Shown: positions 35,501 through 46,593, counted from the stretch's first letter. The stretch: DNA of 64,000 bases from Halomonas sp. Bachu 37 (GCF_039691755.1 NZ_CP137552.1:2232001-2296000); one strand, 5' to 3'. Notes: generated by a model from the letters alone, not told the origin. Numbers and translations are program-made.

Positions 35501-36369
35501 TTGAAAGCCTTGAAAGTAAGTTTAGCGTAGAGTACTGGCATCTCGATTACAGGTTGCCTGACATGGAGAGGCTACAAAAACTTATGGATTGGTCAGATGT
35601 AACATGGTTTGAGTGGTGTGACGAGGTTATAGCTAAAGCTAGTTATAAAATAAATAAAAATTGTAAAGTGGTGTGCCGTTTACATGGGTTTGAGGCTTTT
35701 ACACCTTGGCCAAAAAATATTAAAGCAAATTTTTTGGACCAACTGATATTTGTTTCTGATCATATGATGGAATATGTGAAAGAAAGAGGTGTAAAAACAT
35801 CTTCTACTGTGATTCATAATGGAGTGGATATAGAGTCATTGCAGTATAAAGAAAGAAGCGCAGGTTTTGATTTGGCGTTTGTTGCTGCCCTTAGAGATGT
35901 GAAGAACCCTCAACTTCTTGTCCAAATTATAGAAAAATTAGTTAGTATAGACAGAAGGTATACTTTACATGTGGCTGGAAAAGGTAGCGATCTAATCATT
36001 CAACGATATATGAAGCATATACTGGAAGGGTTGGATATAAAGGATAATGTAATATTTTATGGTCATGTTGAAGATATTGACAGTTGGCTTGAAAACAAGA
36101 ATTATTTGATTTCTACAAGTGTTTCAGAATCTTTTGGTTATAATATCGCTGAAGCTATGGCTAAAGGTATTAAACCTATAATTCATAATTGGCCTGGTGC
36201 GAAAGAGTTATATCCAAGTTCCTTAGTATTTAATACCGTCGATGAGGCCGTTAGCATGTTCACAAACGAGATATATAACTCAGGAATGTATAGAGATTTT
36301 GTTTTGGCTAAGTATTCAAGGTTGCAACAAATAGAAAATATATCAACTTATATTTTTAATGTCGAATGA
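32521..36369 (+). CDS. TPR / GT41 (SPINDLY-type) / GT4 fusion glycosyltransferase
   Basis: 1282 residues, cytoplasmic. Basic Lys-rich start; about six TPR units (roughly 40-250, for example VYNNLGNLYKDIGQYKKAESYYQQALELDPG); an O-GlcNAc-transferase-type GT41 domain (about 290-650: RVGLISSGFRLHPVGQMIS, LIDLSGHGDGNCLQ, DIALDTWPYSGGLTTCEAM); a poorly conserved middle (about 680-890) whose end faintly resembles FkbM methyltransferases; and a GT4/GT-B domain (about 970-1280: VIHNGVD, VAALRDVKNPQLL, SVSESFGYNIAEAMAKG). Near base 35190 composition turns AT-rich, so the last third looks added later. It lies directly after fliC; GT41 relatives in flagellar loci modify flagellin Ser/Thr. A role in flagellin O-glycosylation is inferred; two catalytic domains could add successive sugars. 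Confidence 0.85.
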   Translation: MAKKKTRSKAKKTQQAKRITTNWPPADKSHDKLYDNLGVHPEQAKRFLTLLDNEKFTQAQALAQQLTREYPENAFAWKALGTSYLQAGDVQEAHSPLHKAVALDDRDPLSLTSLAAVYYQQGNNEQAIQYQSKAVALDPSYAQGRFRLAEMLHSAGQQELAIPHVEAAIDGGFEPFSSKLLLGVLLYNAKYFNQALSVYHLLEKEFPPHPSVYNNLGNLYKDIGQYKKAESYYQQALELDPGFVMAYSNIFFSKHYNPDATQEEIHAFAKQWDKKFALPRMPAPTNVNDETKPLRVGLISSGFRLHPVGQMISAALQHSRSDIHFYGYSTRDQTDFITQKVRDACKVWRPIRHLSQYEVAQQLRDDKLDILIDLSGHGDGNCLQAISMRPAPLCVKWVGGLVNTMGVESIDYLISDHIETPEGVDDQYTEKLIRLPDDYICYMPPPYSPATNSLPALKNRYITLGCLNNPAKISAELLEQWARLMHELPESRLLLRGAQYESEDFCRWIWEEMSQHGIEQYRVLLEGPIRHKDFIATYQRIDIALDTWPYSGGLTTCEAMLMGVPVVTLPGPTFAGRHSATHLINAGLNELVTTSWEEYRQRVLELASDLPNLAVIRAGLRTILHYSPVCDAPRFANHFNNALRAIWLRYCEGKSPEALTFNKEGELWFEDNKEPLELPEARSEEIEEGEESESFEWQLDEPVTIIDNAAVLPRHLDYPNWMASGHLAVISFDPASLLNKKVDELKAFGELHHYPHAVLGDGQPATLYAALEAEKGSTLKPLPEEEQPEYLRDKVKTLAELPISTVRLDDIEGIPNVDVLVLDDLHDAMKVLENGEQTLKNTLLIQVKVAFQPTHERQPNLAELQHWASQKGFKFLRLENLKYMDVELLAADAIFIKKGGDKNKINWMLSNFYHKKNDKEGYRSDVRHKNISEVNVKSTTGELDALAGNGVQTKKHHYESKNDIIPFLSYDENGEKNKILFVCSRGETFIKPIVESLESKFSVEYWHLDYRLPDMERLQKLMDWSDVTWFEWCDEVIAKASYKINKNCKVVCRLHGFEAFTPWPKNIKANFLDQLIFVSDHMMEYVKERGVKTSSTVIHNGVDIESLQYKERSAGFDLAFVAALRDVKNPQLLVQIIEKLVSIDRRYTLHVAGKGSDLIIQRYMKHILEGLDIKDNVIFYGHVEDIDSWLENKNYLISTSVSESFGYNIAEAMAKGIKPIIHNWPGAKELYPSSLVFNTVDEAVSMFTNEIYNSGMYRDFVLAKYSRLQQIENISTYIFNVE

Positions 36370-36436
36370 TTTATACGAATGTGAAGTGGGGGTCTCTGTT
36401 TTCTTGAATATTACGCAAATAGTTAGTTGAGAGTTA

Positions 36437-36488
36437 GCTCTACATGTCACCCTGAAACTGTTTTATAGTTTTGGTTGGCATGTAGAGC
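36437..36488. repeat. Long inverted repeat between convergent genes
   Basis: GCTCTACATG and CATGTAGAGC form a perfect 10-bp stem; inside it AAACT and AGTTT form a second stem around GTTTTAT. It lies between the convergent glycosyltransferase genes and has no T-run at its foot. Probably a shared 3'-end structure. Confidence 0.65.
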
Positions 36489-36510
36489 ATGAGTTTATGA
36501 AAATATTTTA

Positions 36511-38283
36511 TTAAGTAGGCTGTTTCTCAAAAATATAGAAATCAGATATTGATGTCAAGTTTGGGTCGCTATTTTTTCTTCTGGGATAAACATTTGGGAT
36601 ACACTTAATGAGTTTCCAATTTTCTAAGTTTTTGTATATCCAATCAGTAAATTTTCTAGTTCGCATGTGTGGAGTTAAGTCGTTGAGCTCTTGGTTGCAT
36701 GAATAAATAATGCAGTATTTTTTGGAAGATGAAAATAGTGTCTGCATATATTCGTTATATATTTCTTCATCAACAAGATGGTAGATTACATCTAAAGACA
36801 GGGTTAGTTCTGCAGTGGGTTTCTCTACAGCAAACCTTTTAAGAGTTATGAATTTTTTTGTATTATCATTTTTGAATTTTTCTTTACAGATTTCTACTAT
36901 AGTTTCTGAAACGTCGACACCTATATAGTCAACGCGATTGAATAGCGCTAGTTGGTTGCCATCACCACAGCCTAGCTCAAGTATACTTTGTATTTCTTTT
37001 TCAGCAATAAAGCTGTTAATAACTTCGGCCTTGAATTTTGCAAGTTGTCCATATGAGCCAGAACCTGAGTTTCCTCCTTGTTTGTATCGATCCTCCCAGT
37101 ATTTAATAACAGAAAAGTTTTTACTCTCTGAGGATGAGCGAATAGAAAAGTTAGGTTTTATTGGCAGTGATTTTTCAATGCTTTTAATATAGTTTTTCGG
37201 GTTAAAGTTGTCTAATTTTTTACCTCTTATTGTCATTTCATGAATGTGGTTAAGGGAAATTAAATCTCTAGATAACTCAATACTTCTTTTAATGTCATCA
37301 TCTATGTCGTGAAATACATATTTGAGTTCTGTATGTATTTCTGAATGGTCATTCATAGTTGTGAATGGTATACAGCCGCTAGCAGCAGCTGTTAGTTGCC
37401 GCTCACTTAAAGCAGAACCAAAGTTATTGATGATCATCCACATGTTGCTACTGTGATGCATTAACTTAACGGTTTGAGCATAATTTTTGGGTTTTAGTAC
37501 TTTGGTGTCTTTATGGAATTTAACACCTTCTGGGAATTTTCCATTCCATACAAGTGTTAACGGTATTTGGGGTGCTACTGTACGCAAAAACTCTTCGCGC
37601 CGGATTGATCTTGCAACTTGATTGATAAGAAAGCATAGTTCAACCATGCTGCTTTCTTTTGCAAAGTTTATTTTTCTTTTGAAAGCATTTGATAGTGCTA
37701 TGTGTGCAGGTGTTGTCTTAGTTTCAAGCACTAAGTCAAGTGCTGTAGATAGCTGTTTATTTTTTCTTATCCGCTTTAAATAGTGATTGTTATCTTGATA
37801 ACTTCCAACGTAAAGATTTCTTATGGGCCTATCGGAAGGTTTTGTAAATCGCTCATTAGTTAAAAGCGAAGAAGTATATAGGCTAGGATGGTACTCAGCA
37901 TTATGGTGCTTATTGATTTTTTTTGCGATATCTACAGCACTAGGCTCAACATAGAAAAATTTAGAGGTAGTGTCTGTTTTAATTATGTTTTCATTTATCC
38001 ATGGATAAAAAGGCATGTCTCTAACTAAAGAGAAAAAAGGAGGAGTTTTCCGATTTTGTTCAGACGCTCTTTTTATTAATTCGGCACCATGACTCTGTTC
38101 CAAGTGTACCGCATCAAAATAACCTGAGATGAGGGCAGTATAAGCTTCTTCGTAGAAACGGCTGATATCTATGATAAGAGGGTTGTGTCCTTGCTTATTA
38201 GCAGATTCTGCAATGCTGTTTGAAAATGCCAAATGAGTTCCAAAAGGGTCAATCTTTGAATTATATAAAATAAGAAAATTCAT
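36511..38283 (-). CDS. Glycosyltransferase fused to SAM methyltransferase
   Basis: 590 residues, strongly AT-rich for this genome. The N-terminal part (about 1-375) is a GT-B-like glycosyltransferase: MNFLILYNSKIDPFGTHLAFS, IRNLYVGSYQDNNHYLKRIRKN, LTLVWNGKFPEGVKFH, and the donor-site-like ERQLTAAASGCIPFTTMNDHSE. The C-terminal part (about 395-590) is a class I methyltransferase: KYWEDRYKQGG..GSGSYGQLAKFKAEVIN, SAM motif ILELGCGDGNQLALF, acidic VDYIGVDVSE, and LSLDVIYHLVDE. A sugar-adding and sugar-methylating enzyme would fit a flagellin or surface glycan. It converges with the TPR-GT gene and lies between it and the wbp operon. Exact substrates unknown. Confidence 0.75.
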   Translation of the reverse strand: MNFLILYNSKIDPFGTHLAFSNSIAESANKQGHNPLIIDISRFYEEAYTALISGYFDAVHLEQSHGAELIKRASEQNRKTPPFFSLVRDMPFYPWINENIIKTDTTSKFFYVEPSAVDIAKKINKHHNAEYHPSLYTSSLLTNERFTKPSDRPIRNLYVGSYQDNNHYLKRIRKNKQLSTALDLVLETKTTPAHIALSNAFKRKINFAKESSMVELCFLINQVARSIRREEFLRTVAPQIPLTLVWNGKFPEGVKFHKDTKVLKPKNYAQTVKLMHHSSNMWMIINNFGSALSERQLTAAASGCIPFTTMNDHSEIHTELKYVFHDIDDDIKRSIELSRDLISLNHIHEMTIRGKKLDNFNPKNYIKSIEKSLPIKPNFSIRSSSESKNFSVIKYWEDRYKQGGNSGSGSYGQLAKFKAEVINSFIAEKEIQSILELGCGDGNQLALFNRVDYIGVDVSETIVEICKEKFKNDNTKKFITLKRFAVEKPTAELTLSLDVIYHLVDEEIYNEYMQTLFSSSKKYCIIYSCNQELNDLTPHMRTRKFTDWIYKNLENWKLIKCIPNVYPRRKNSDPNLTSISDFYIFEKQPT

Positions 38284-38401
38284 ATTTAGATGTTTCCGAT
38301 GGGTGAAAAAAACGCTTTAGCGTGTTGGGGCGATATTAAGTTAGGCGCAAAAAATATTTTTCGTTGGCAGGCTGTAAAGAAGAGTAACAGGAGTCGTATC
38401 T

Positions 38402-39493
38402 TCATAGGTTAGCTTCTTGTATGGCCATCACAATTTTTTCTTGAGTGTGGCTTTTGAGATAAGGGTGCATGGGTATCGACATTACTTGCTGCGAAGCTTT
38501 ATTACCTATGGGTAGCCTTGCTGATGCATCCGCTACTGCTGGTTGTTTGTTTAGAGGGGTCGGGTAATGCACTGTAGTGGGTATACCGGCTTTCATGAGA
38601 GCTGCTTGTAACTTCTCTCGGCCCTCTACACGAATAGTATACTGCGCCCAGGCACTTCTGTTATTAGGCCTTATGTAAGGTGTAGTCGTGACGTGTGCGT
38701 TATGGAATAGCTGGTTGTAGCGCTCTGCTACCTGCTGGCGTAAGTGTAATTCTTCATCGAAAATGTCTAGCTTTGCTAACAAAATCGCGGCTTGTAAGGT
38801 ATCAAGCCTGCTATTTACACCTACGCGAATGTGATGGTAGCGGCGATCTTGTCCATGGCGAGCGATTTGACGTATCACAGTGGCCAGCTCATCGTTGCTG
38901 GTAAAAATTGCTCCTCCATCTCCATAACAGCCTAGAGGTTTGCTAGGAAAAAAACTCGTCGTGGCGATGGTACTCAGATTGCAAGATTTTATCCAATTGT
39001 AAGTGGCACCGAAACTTTGAGCAGCATCCTCAATTACTGTGATGCCATGCTTTTTGGCAATAAGGTTGATGGCGTCGAAATGAGGGCACTGCCCGTATAG
39101 AGATACCGGAATTATTGCTTTCGTACGAGGCGTGATTGCCTCTTCCAGTTTAGTAGGGTCTAGGTTATAGGTGCCCGGATCGATATCCACGTATACTGGT
39201 TTTGCGCTCAGTAGAGCGATGGTTTCAGCAGTGGCTATGTAGGTGAAGCCGGGGGTAATCACTTCGTCGCCGGGGCCGATGCCAAGGGCCATCTGGGCGA
39301 TTTGCAAAGCATCGGTGCCGTTGGCGCAGGTGATGCAGTACTTGGCGCCAATGTAGTCGGCGAGTTTTTCTTCCAGCTCATGCACTTCTGGGCCCAGAAT
39401 GTACTTTCCGTGGGCGAGGACGCGCTGGATGCCGGCGTCGATCTTGTCCTTGATCCGCGCCTGCTGGGCGGCAAGGTCGATGAAGGGGATCAT
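38402..39493 (-). CDS. wbpE: WbpE-like aminotransferase (DegT/DnrJ/EryC1/StrS)
   Basis: 363-residue PLP enzyme that would transaminate UDP-3-keto-GlcNAcA to UDP-GlcNAc3NA. Family signature: start [20 protein letters not shown]-lysine segment [20 protein letters not shown] (lysine in FPSKPLG); aspartate in [27 protein letters not shown] [20 protein letters not shown]; late [14 protein letters not shown]. The ATG at 39493 overlaps the wbpD stop (ATGA) and has AAGG upstream, so translation is coupled. Last gene of the wbpA-B-D-E operon. Base composition falls toward its 3' end. Confidence 0.88.
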   Translation of the reverse strand: MIPFIDLAAQQARIKDKIDAGIQRVLAHGKYILGPEVHELEEKLADYIGAKYCITCANGTDALQIAQMALGIGPGDEVITPGFTYIATAETIALLSAKPVYVDIDPGTYNLDPTKLEEAITPRTKAIIPVSLYGQCPHFDAINLIAKKHGITVIEDAAQSFGATYNWIKSCNLSTIATTSFFPSKPLGCYGDGGAIFTSNDELATVIRQIARHGQDRRYHHIRVGVNSRLDTLQAAILLAKLDIFDEELHLRQQVAERYNQLFHNAHVTTTPYIRPNNRSAWAQYTIRVEGREKLQAALMKAGIPTTVHYPTPLNKQPAVADASARLPIGNKASQQVMSIPMHPYLKSHTQEKIVMAIQEANL

Positions 39494-40071
39494 TCGCTTA
39501 CCTTGGTCAGTTGATGGCCATCCAGCACGTAGCGGCCGCCAGTGTGCTGGCACACGGCTTCACCCTGCCCTGTCAGCGGTAGATCCAACTGTTCGCCGTA
39601 CTCGCTCATCCAGCCAATCTGCTTGGCGGGTACTCCCACCATCAGGGCATAGGCCGGTACGTTTTTGTTGACGACGGCGCCGGCGCCGATGAAGGCGTAC
39701 TCGCCAATGGTCACGCCACACACGATGGTGCAGTTGGCACCCAGGCTGGCTCCCTTGCGGGCCAGGGTGTCACGGTATTCGTCCTTGCGCTCGATCAGTG
39801 AGCGGGGGTTGTAGACATTGGTGAATACCATGCTGGGGCCGCAGAACACGCCTTCTTCCAAGTGCACGTTGTCGTACACGGAGACGTTGTTCTGGATCTT
39901 GCAGTTGTCGCCGATGGTGACCTTGTTGCCGACGAACACGCCCTGGCCCATGGAAACGTTCTTGCCGATGCGGGCGCCGCCGCATACGTGCACGAAGTGC
40001 CATACGCGGGAGCCTTCGCCGATCTGGGCGCCTTCGTCAACAATAGCGGATTCATGAATCATCACGTTCAT
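39490..40071 (-). CDS. wbpD: WbpD-like UDP-sugar 3-N-acetyltransferase
   Basis: 193 residues, left-handed beta-helix of hexapeptide repeats ([55 protein letters not shown]). The motif [14 protein letters not shown] and the catalytic-region histidine (WHFVHV) match WbpD, which acetylates the 3-amino group made by WbpE, using acetyl-CoA, to give UDP-GlcNAc(3NAc)A. A trimer is expected. The start lies 1 bp after the wbpB stop. The C-terminal 40 residues ([21 protein letters not shown]) are the usual non-helix tail of this family. Confidence 0.9.
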   Translation of the reverse strand: MNVMIHESAIVDEGAQIGEGSRVWHFVHVCGGARIGKNVSMGQGVFVGNKVTIGDNCKIQNNVSVYDNVHLEEGVFCGPSMVFTNVYNPRSLIERKDEYRDTLARKGASLGANCTIVCGVTIGEYAFIGAGAVVNKNVPAYALMVGVPAKQIGWMSEYGEQLDLPLTGQGEAVCQHTGGRYVLDGHQLTKVSE

Positions 40072-40072
40072 A

Positions 40073-41032
<960 letters not shown>

Positions 41033-42346
41033 TCAGGCCTTAATGATGTGAGAGGCAGGCTCTCGGTAGATACCGCGGCTGTCGACGATCAGCTTGGCGT
41101 ACTGCTGGATCAAGTCAAAATCAAAGCGGTCGTGGTCAGTGGCCAGTACCACGGCGTCGAAGCTGGTTAAACGTTCGGGGGTCAATTCTACACTTTCCAG
41201 GTCGAAGTGGTGTTCACGCATTCTGGGGAAGAAAGGCACGTGGGGGTCACTGTAGGCCACCTCAGCCCCTTTGGCCTCGATCAGCTCCATGATTTCCACT
41301 GAGGCAGATTCCCGCATATCGTCAATGTTCTTCTTGTAAGCAATGCCTAGTACCAATACGCAGCTGCCCTTCAGAGACTTGCAATGATTATTCAGACCAT
41401 CTATCAATTTGCCTACTACGTATTCCGGCATGGCGCGGTTCACCTCGCCGGAAAGTTCGATGAAGCGAGTATGCAGGCCATATTCCCGCGCCTTCCAAGT
41501 CAAATAGAAGGGGTCGATGGGGATACAGTGCCCGCCAAGACCCGGCCCCGGATAGTAGGGCGTGAAGCCAAAAGGTTTGGTCGCAGCAGCATCAATGACC
41601 TCGAAAATATCGATGCCCATGCGATCGGCTACAATCTTCATTTCATTGACTAGCCCAATATTTACCGCTCGGTGAATGTTCTCCAGTAGCTTGGTCATCT
41701 CTGCCGCTTTTGTTGAGCTTAGCGGCACCACGTTATCAACTGCCTGTTGGTAAAGCATAATGCCTGCCTCTTTACAGGCTGTGGTATGTCCCGCAACTAT
41801 TTTAGGGATCGTTTGTGTTTCAAAATTCAGGTTACCCGGATCCTCTCTTTCTGGTGAGTAAACAAGAAAAATATCTTCTCCTACAGTTAAGCCACTGGCT
41901 TCAATCCTGGGCAGCACCTCCTCTTCCGTGGTGCCAGGGTAAGTAGTACTTTCTAGAGAAACCACTTGGCCAGATTTTAAATAGGGTTGAATAGCTTCCG
42001 CGGTTTTTATCACATAGCTAATATCTGGTTCGCGGTATTTATTTAGCGGTGTCGGCACGCAAAGAACAACTGCATCACACGCGGCAATATCTTTAAAGTC
42101 AGATGTTGCTTTAAATCCTTTCTTTATTGCCTGGTCAACCCTAGCGGCGGTGACATGTTCAATATAGCTCCCCCCCGAATTAAGATTTCTTATTTTTTCT
42201 TTATCAACATCAAACCCGAGCACAACAAAACCAGCTTTACTATAGCGTAAAGCTAACGGCAAGCCGACGTACCCCAGCCCGATGATGCCTATTAGGGCTT
42301 CTTTACTTTCAATCCTTTTAATCAATCCTTGCAAAAAATCAGACAT
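41033..42346 (-). CDS. wbpA: WbpA-like UDP-N-acetyl-D-glucosamine 6-dehydrogenase
   Basis: 437 residues of the UDP-glucose/GDP-mannose dehydrogenase family. NAD motif [51 protein letters not shown]; the hinge [25 protein letters not shown] with the catalytic cysteine; C-terminal [15 protein letters not shown]. It oxidises UDP-GlcNAc to UDP-GlcNAcA, the first step of the pathway. The ATG at 42346 has AAGAGA upstream and is preferred to 42361. First gene of the operon, so its promoter should lie in the AT-rich 42360-42480 stretch. Confidence 0.93.
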   Translation of the reverse strand: MSDFLQGLIKRIESKEALIGIIGLGYVGLPLALRYSKAGFVVLGFDVDKEKIRNLNSGGSYIEHVTAARVDQAIKKGFKATSDFKDIAACDAVVLCVPTPLNKYREPDISYVIKTAEAIQPYLKSGQVVSLESTTYPGTTEEEVLPRIEASGLTVGEDIFLVYSPEREDPGNLNFETQTIPKIVAGHTTACKEAGIMLYQQAVDNVVPLSSTKAAEMTKLLENIHRAVNIGLVNEMKIVADRMGIDIFEVIDAAATKPFGFTPYYPGPGLGGHCIPIDPFYLTWKAREYGLHTRFIELSGEVNRAMPEYVVGKLIDGLNNHCKSLKGSCVLVLGIAYKKNIDDMRESASVEIMELIEAKGAEVAYSDPHVPFFPRMREHHFDLESVELTPERLTSFDAVVLATDHDRFDFDLIQQYAKLIVDSRGIYREPASHIIKA

Positions 42347-42809
42347 ATTAATCTCTTTCAACTAAAGATTTATAGAGCTACTAAATTTCTATCAAAACTT
42401 TTTATAAAATAGGAATCGCTTGGTTTTTTAAAAGATATACAGCATTCTAATCAGCTAATATTATACTATAATATTAAAGTCTGTCAGATACCTTCTCTTA
42501 AATTGTCTGAATACCGTTTCAAGCCCTCCAGACACCAGCATTCACATGTGTAAAACTGTTAGCTGATTCAATCACAGCTGCGTCAACACCGTTTGGATGG
42601 GCCCTGGTATTGTGAACTTACTATTTTAAAAAGTCACTTTACTCCATTAGCACAGCGGTTTACAGATCAATTTATGGTGTTCGACCAACGTGTCCAAGCC
42701 CGGCTGCTTAAGTCCATTGAGCTCGATGTTGCCCCATAATGGCCAATGATGAGCTAGTCATCGACCTCTGCGGGACGTTGCTAGATGCTACATGCGGTTG
42801 GAAAACTCG

Positions 42810-42844
42810 ACAAGCCCGCTCATTTTTCTTGAGCCGGGGCTTGT
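42810..42844. terminator. Hairpin, terminator-like
   Basis: ACAAGCCCG-CTCA, loop TTTTTCT, TGAG-CCGGGGCTTGT, with one bulge. It could be a terminator left from the mobile-element relic. No adjoining gene uses it clearly. Confidence 0.5.
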
Positions 42845-42881
42845 TGCGCTATTTAGGCTGACGGAAATACCGGTCAAAGCG

Positions 42882-43057
42882 CTATGAAACGCTGATTTGC
42901 TCTGGACTCCCCTCCTCATACAGCTGCAGACAATATTGACCATGCTGAGTAAGCGCTTCGCCCACTTTTAGGCGATGTGCCGCTGTTCACGGCTGCGGAA
43001 TTGCGTCAGCTCAGGATGATAGCCATCAACGGTCTCGTTACGACGAAGCTCGTAAAT
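42882..43057 (-). pseudogene. IS30-family transposase relic
   Basis: Minus-strand frames give IYELRRNETVDGYHPELTQF (then RSREQRHIA and a stop), followed in another frame by QYCLQLYEEGSPEQISVS and a stop. The pattern I-x-R-E-L-x-R-N...GY...A and the SPEQI box are typical of the IS30 N-terminal HTH region. The catalytic DDE part is missing and frames are broken, so it is a dead fragment. Confidence 0.5.
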
Positions 43058-43185
43058 GGTAATTCAGTTATAAATCCAGGAATACTATTACTCTGGCGAG
43101 TTATCGCCGCCCCAAATACAAACGTTAATGTGATATCGTCGGGTCTATGCCAGAATATTGACTGTAACTACTAGAGTTTCAATAA

Positions 43186-44355
43186 ATGGAAAATATTACT
43201 GTGGTAGGTTTAGGATATGTAGGGCTTTCGAACGCGTTACTGTTGGCCCAGCACAATAACGTAACGGCCTTGGATATCGATTCCGACAGAGTTGAAAAGT
43301 TAGCTAAGCGCGTTTCACCTATTGATGATGAATATATCCAGCGCTTCTTAATGGATACTGCGCTGCACTTTTCACCGACTACCGCAAGAGATTCAGCGCT
43401 CGCTGATGCCGAGTGGGTAATCATCGCTACACCGACCAATTACGACCCGCAGACCAATGCTTTCGATACCTCCAGCGTAGATTCGGTCATTCAAGACGTC
43501 ATGGCGGTCAACCCCAGTGCGGTCATGGTCATCAAATCCACCGTGCCGGTGGGTTACACCGCTGAAGCCCGGCAGCGTTTTAATACCGACAACCTAGTGT
43601 TTTCCCCGGAGTTCTTGCGTGAAGGCAAGGCCCTTTACGATAACCTGTACCCGACGCGTATTGTCGTGGGTGAACGCTCAACGCGGGCACAGCAGTTTGC
43701 CGATATGCTGAGCCAAGGCGCTAATAAGCAAGACGTTCCCGTGCTGCTGACCAACAGCACCGAGGCCGAAGCCATCAAGCTGTTTGCCAATACCTATTTG
43801 GCGATGCGGGTGGCGTACTTTAACGAACTCGATACCTATGCCGCTTCTCGTGGATTGGACTCTCGTCAAATTATCGAGGGAGTGGGCCTGGACCCGCGTA
43901 TCGGCAAGCATTACAACAACCCAAGCTTTGGCTATGGGGGCTACTGCCTGCCCAAAGATACCAAGCAGCTGTTGACCAACTACCAGGATGTGCCCAACAA
44001 CCTGATCCAAGCAATTGTGGAGGCCAACCGCACCCGCAAGGATTTTATTGCCGAAAGCATTATCCAGCGCGAGCCGCAGGTAGTGGGTGTTTACCGCCTG
44101 ATCATGAAAGCCGGCTCGGATAACTTCCGCGCCAGCGCCATGCAAGGTGTGATGAAGCGCATCAAGGCCAAGGGGATCAAGGTGATTGTGTACGAGCCGG
44201 CACTGGAGCAGAGCGAGTTTTTCGGCTCCGCCGTGATTAATGATTTATCCGCTTTCAAGCACCTTTGCGATGTGGTACTGGCCAACCGCATGACCGATGA
44301 GTTGCGTGATATAGAAGATAAAGTGTACACCCGCGATTTGTTTGGTAGTGATTGA
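43186..44355 (+). CDS. ugd: UDP-glucose 6-dehydrogenase
   Basis: 389 residues, the short E. coli Ugd form. NAD motif [68 protein letters not shown]; substrate loop [30 protein letters not shown] with the catalytic cysteine; C-terminal [18 protein letters not shown]. It oxidises UDP-Glc to UDP-GlcA, for surface polysaccharides or glycan modification. Early codons are AT-richer than the rest. No clear ribosome site was seen before the ATG. It precedes the large flagellin gene by about 100 bp on the same strand. Confidence 0.93.
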   Translation: MENITVVGLGYVGLSNALLLAQHNNVTALDIDSDRVEKLAKRVSPIDDEYIQRFLMDTALHFSPTTARDSALADAEWVIIATPTNYDPQTNAFDTSSVDSVIQDVMAVNPSAVMVIKSTVPVGYTAEARQRFNTDNLVFSPEFLREGKALYDNLYPTRIVVGERSTRAQQFADMLSQGANKQDVPVLLTNSTEAEAIKLFANTYLAMRVAYFNELDTYAASRGLDSRQIIEGVGLDPRIGKHYNNPSFGYGGYCLPKDTKQLLTNYQDVPNNLIQAIVEANRTRKDFIAESIIQREPQVVGVYRLIMKAGSDNFRASAMQGVMKRIKAKGIKVIVYEPALEQSEFFGSAVINDLSAFKHLCDVVLANRMTDELRDIEDKVYTRDLFGSD

Positions 44356-44460
44356 ACAATTGCTCGCCTGCTTCTCAAACTGCCTCACGCAAGAAAGCAT
44401 TTCGTTCTGCCGTCTGTGGAACATATAATGAAGCGTATATATAAGGAGAATGCGCTGCGC

Positions 44461-46593
44461 ATGACAGTCATCAATACCAATACGGCTTCCCTGAGCGGGC
44501 AGAATAACCTCAAGCGTTCGCAGTCGGCCTTAGGCACGGCAATGGAGCGTCTATCTTCTGGCTTGCGGGTTAATAGCGCCAAGGATGATGCGGCAGGGCA
44601 ATCAATTGCCAACCGGATGACAAGCCAAATTCGGGGTAGTACCGTAGCGCAGCGTAATGCTAACGATGGCATCTCAATGTCACAAACCGCGCATGAGGTA
44701 TTGAGCCGGCTTAATGACAAACTGCAGCGGATTCGCGAGCTGACGATACAGGGAATCAACGGCACTTTGGGGCAGCCCGACCAAGATAATATCCAGGCGG
44801 AAATCAACCTGAACCTCAAGGAAATTGACCGCCTCAACGAGCAGGCGCAATTCAATAGCATACCCCTTCTCAGCGGCCAAGCCGGTATGGTCAATCTTCA
44901 GGTGGGGGCCAATGCGAAAGAAACGCTCGGGCTCGATCTTCGTCCACCCGGCTTTAGCGTAGAGGCGCTGGGGTTGGAGGATTTCAATATTTCCGGAATT
45001 TCAGGAGAGGTTCGCCCTACCTCTACTCTGCCGGGTAGGTCGAAGAATATTCATCTGTTCCCCACGGATGGTACCAGCACCTCAACCCACTTCGCCGTTT
45101 CAGGTGGGGGAAGTATCAGTGATGGCAAACTGATGCGCAGCACAAGCGACGCGTATTACATGCAGGGGGTCGACGCCCAGGGGAACACGGTTCATTACCA
45201 GGCCGATGTCAGAGCCCAAAGCTATACCAGCACGCGCAGCACGACGGTTAGCGTGACTGGCCAGCAGGAAACGCGGCTTTCACCGCCTGATGGGCTAAAA
45301 CCGGTGACTCTCGACGGGGCTATTTTCGTAGATACTGACGGTGCCCCCGCTCCAGGCAGCGCTCAGCAGCTTGTGAAAGCCGGCGGGAATTACTTTCTTT
45401 CCACCTGGCAGGAAGGGGAGCGTTTTTATTACCCTGCCCAAGTGGAAACAACGCGCTCAGCAGACCCCACTTACAGCGGCGCACTGCCCGAAGTACGCGT
45501 GCGGATGATGGACAGCCAACCGCTAACCGCGACTTCCTACGAGCCCGCAGAGCCATTGGCGCCGTTACCCTTGGCCGAGGCCAGCTTGGCGTTTGAGGGT
45601 TTCCCAGCGGATACTGCCCCTGAAACCGGCGAGCTTATTGAAGTGGATGGCGATACTTACCTACGGGTCGCCAATCAAGACGATACCTTTGCAATTTATA
45701 GTGTGGATGCCATCGTGACGTCGCTCGATGCCCCGGGGCAGGGAGATATTACGGTTCGCTATAACGCATTGATTGACGCAGACGTGCCAGCAGATAACGC
45801 GTTTTTTGCTGATGGAGCAAAGATTACGGAAATTGAACCACCTTCCGTGTATACCCCAGCTGGCAAGATGCTCGTGCGCGGCAACGATACGCGTTTTTAT
45901 GAGAAAGATGCGGGGACCCCCGCCAGTTACCAACCGGCAACGTTAACGTTGGAGCAAGACGGTTCCGGTAATTTAGCCATCGTCGCAGATGGTGTGGCTC
46001 GCCAGGAAGCATCTGCACTGCAGACCCGCTCGGTTGTAGATACGCTGCCTGGTTCTCCGGTAGAGAAAGTGACGTTCGATGCCCCTGGCGTTGATGGCGA
46101 ACTCGCATTGGTAAAGGGGGAAGATGACCGCTATTTTCTACGTGCTTTACAAGATGACGGAGTCGCGTTCTATAACGTTCAAGTGGATACCGTGATGACC
46201 CCGGATGGCTCGGTGACTATCACAGCAACCAAAGACGGCGACACCCCTATACGCCAGGTAGAGAACGTCGAGATTATTGATAGCGGCCATTCCACTGTAG
46301 AGTTTAACGCTGACCAGGAAAACCTGCTGGTTTCCTACCGTGATGCTAGCGGCGTATTACGTGAAAATGTATTAGGCAAAGACAGTGACGGTAACTACAT
46401 TATGCGGGTTTCCGACGACGGCGGTTCAAGCTATAAAACCGCGACGTTGGTCCGGGTCGATTCGCTAGAAGGGCATTACGTATCGGGTAGCGGAGAGTAT
46501 CTGCTCAAGACGCTCAACGGCATGGGTGAGGTGGCGATTTACCAACGCTTTACTTATTCGGCAATCACCGATGCGGGCGACGGGCAGGATGAA
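44461..46593 (+). pseudogene. Large flagellin, 5' part (gene split by an IS)
   Basis: First 711 codons of a second flagellin. Complete D0/D1 N-terminus: INTNTASLSGQNNLKRSQSA, RLSSGLRVNSAKDDAAGQSI, NANDGISMSQTAHEVLSRL, RIRELTIQG. Then a very large surface domain (about residues 140-740) with at least five copies, about 80 residues apart, of a beta motif such as LVKGEDDRYFLR..FYNVQV (near 223, 304, 392, 471 and 550). The ATG at 44461 has AAGGAGA upstream. The frame is cut at 46593 by the IS element; the 3' part resumes at 47823. The truncated product lacks the C-terminal D0/D1 and should not polymerise. Upstream, only a weak sigma28-like site (CAAG-N15-GCCG near 44390) is seen. Confidence 0.9.

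Larger units (their letters stand above)
42347..43185. other. Long intergenic region between wbpA and ugd
   Basis: About 840 bp. The wbpA end is AT-rich and likely holds the operon promoter. Further on there is a hairpin (42810-42844) and a decayed IS30-type transposase fragment (42882-43057). The rest shows no open frame of note. It looks like a scar of past insertions that split wbpA from ugd. Confidence 0.6.

Noticed and set aside
44380..44410. Sigma28 promoter for the large flagellin gene
   Set aside because: CAAG-N15-GCCGTCTG matches the -10 only in part and the -35 poorly, so it is not listed as a feature.
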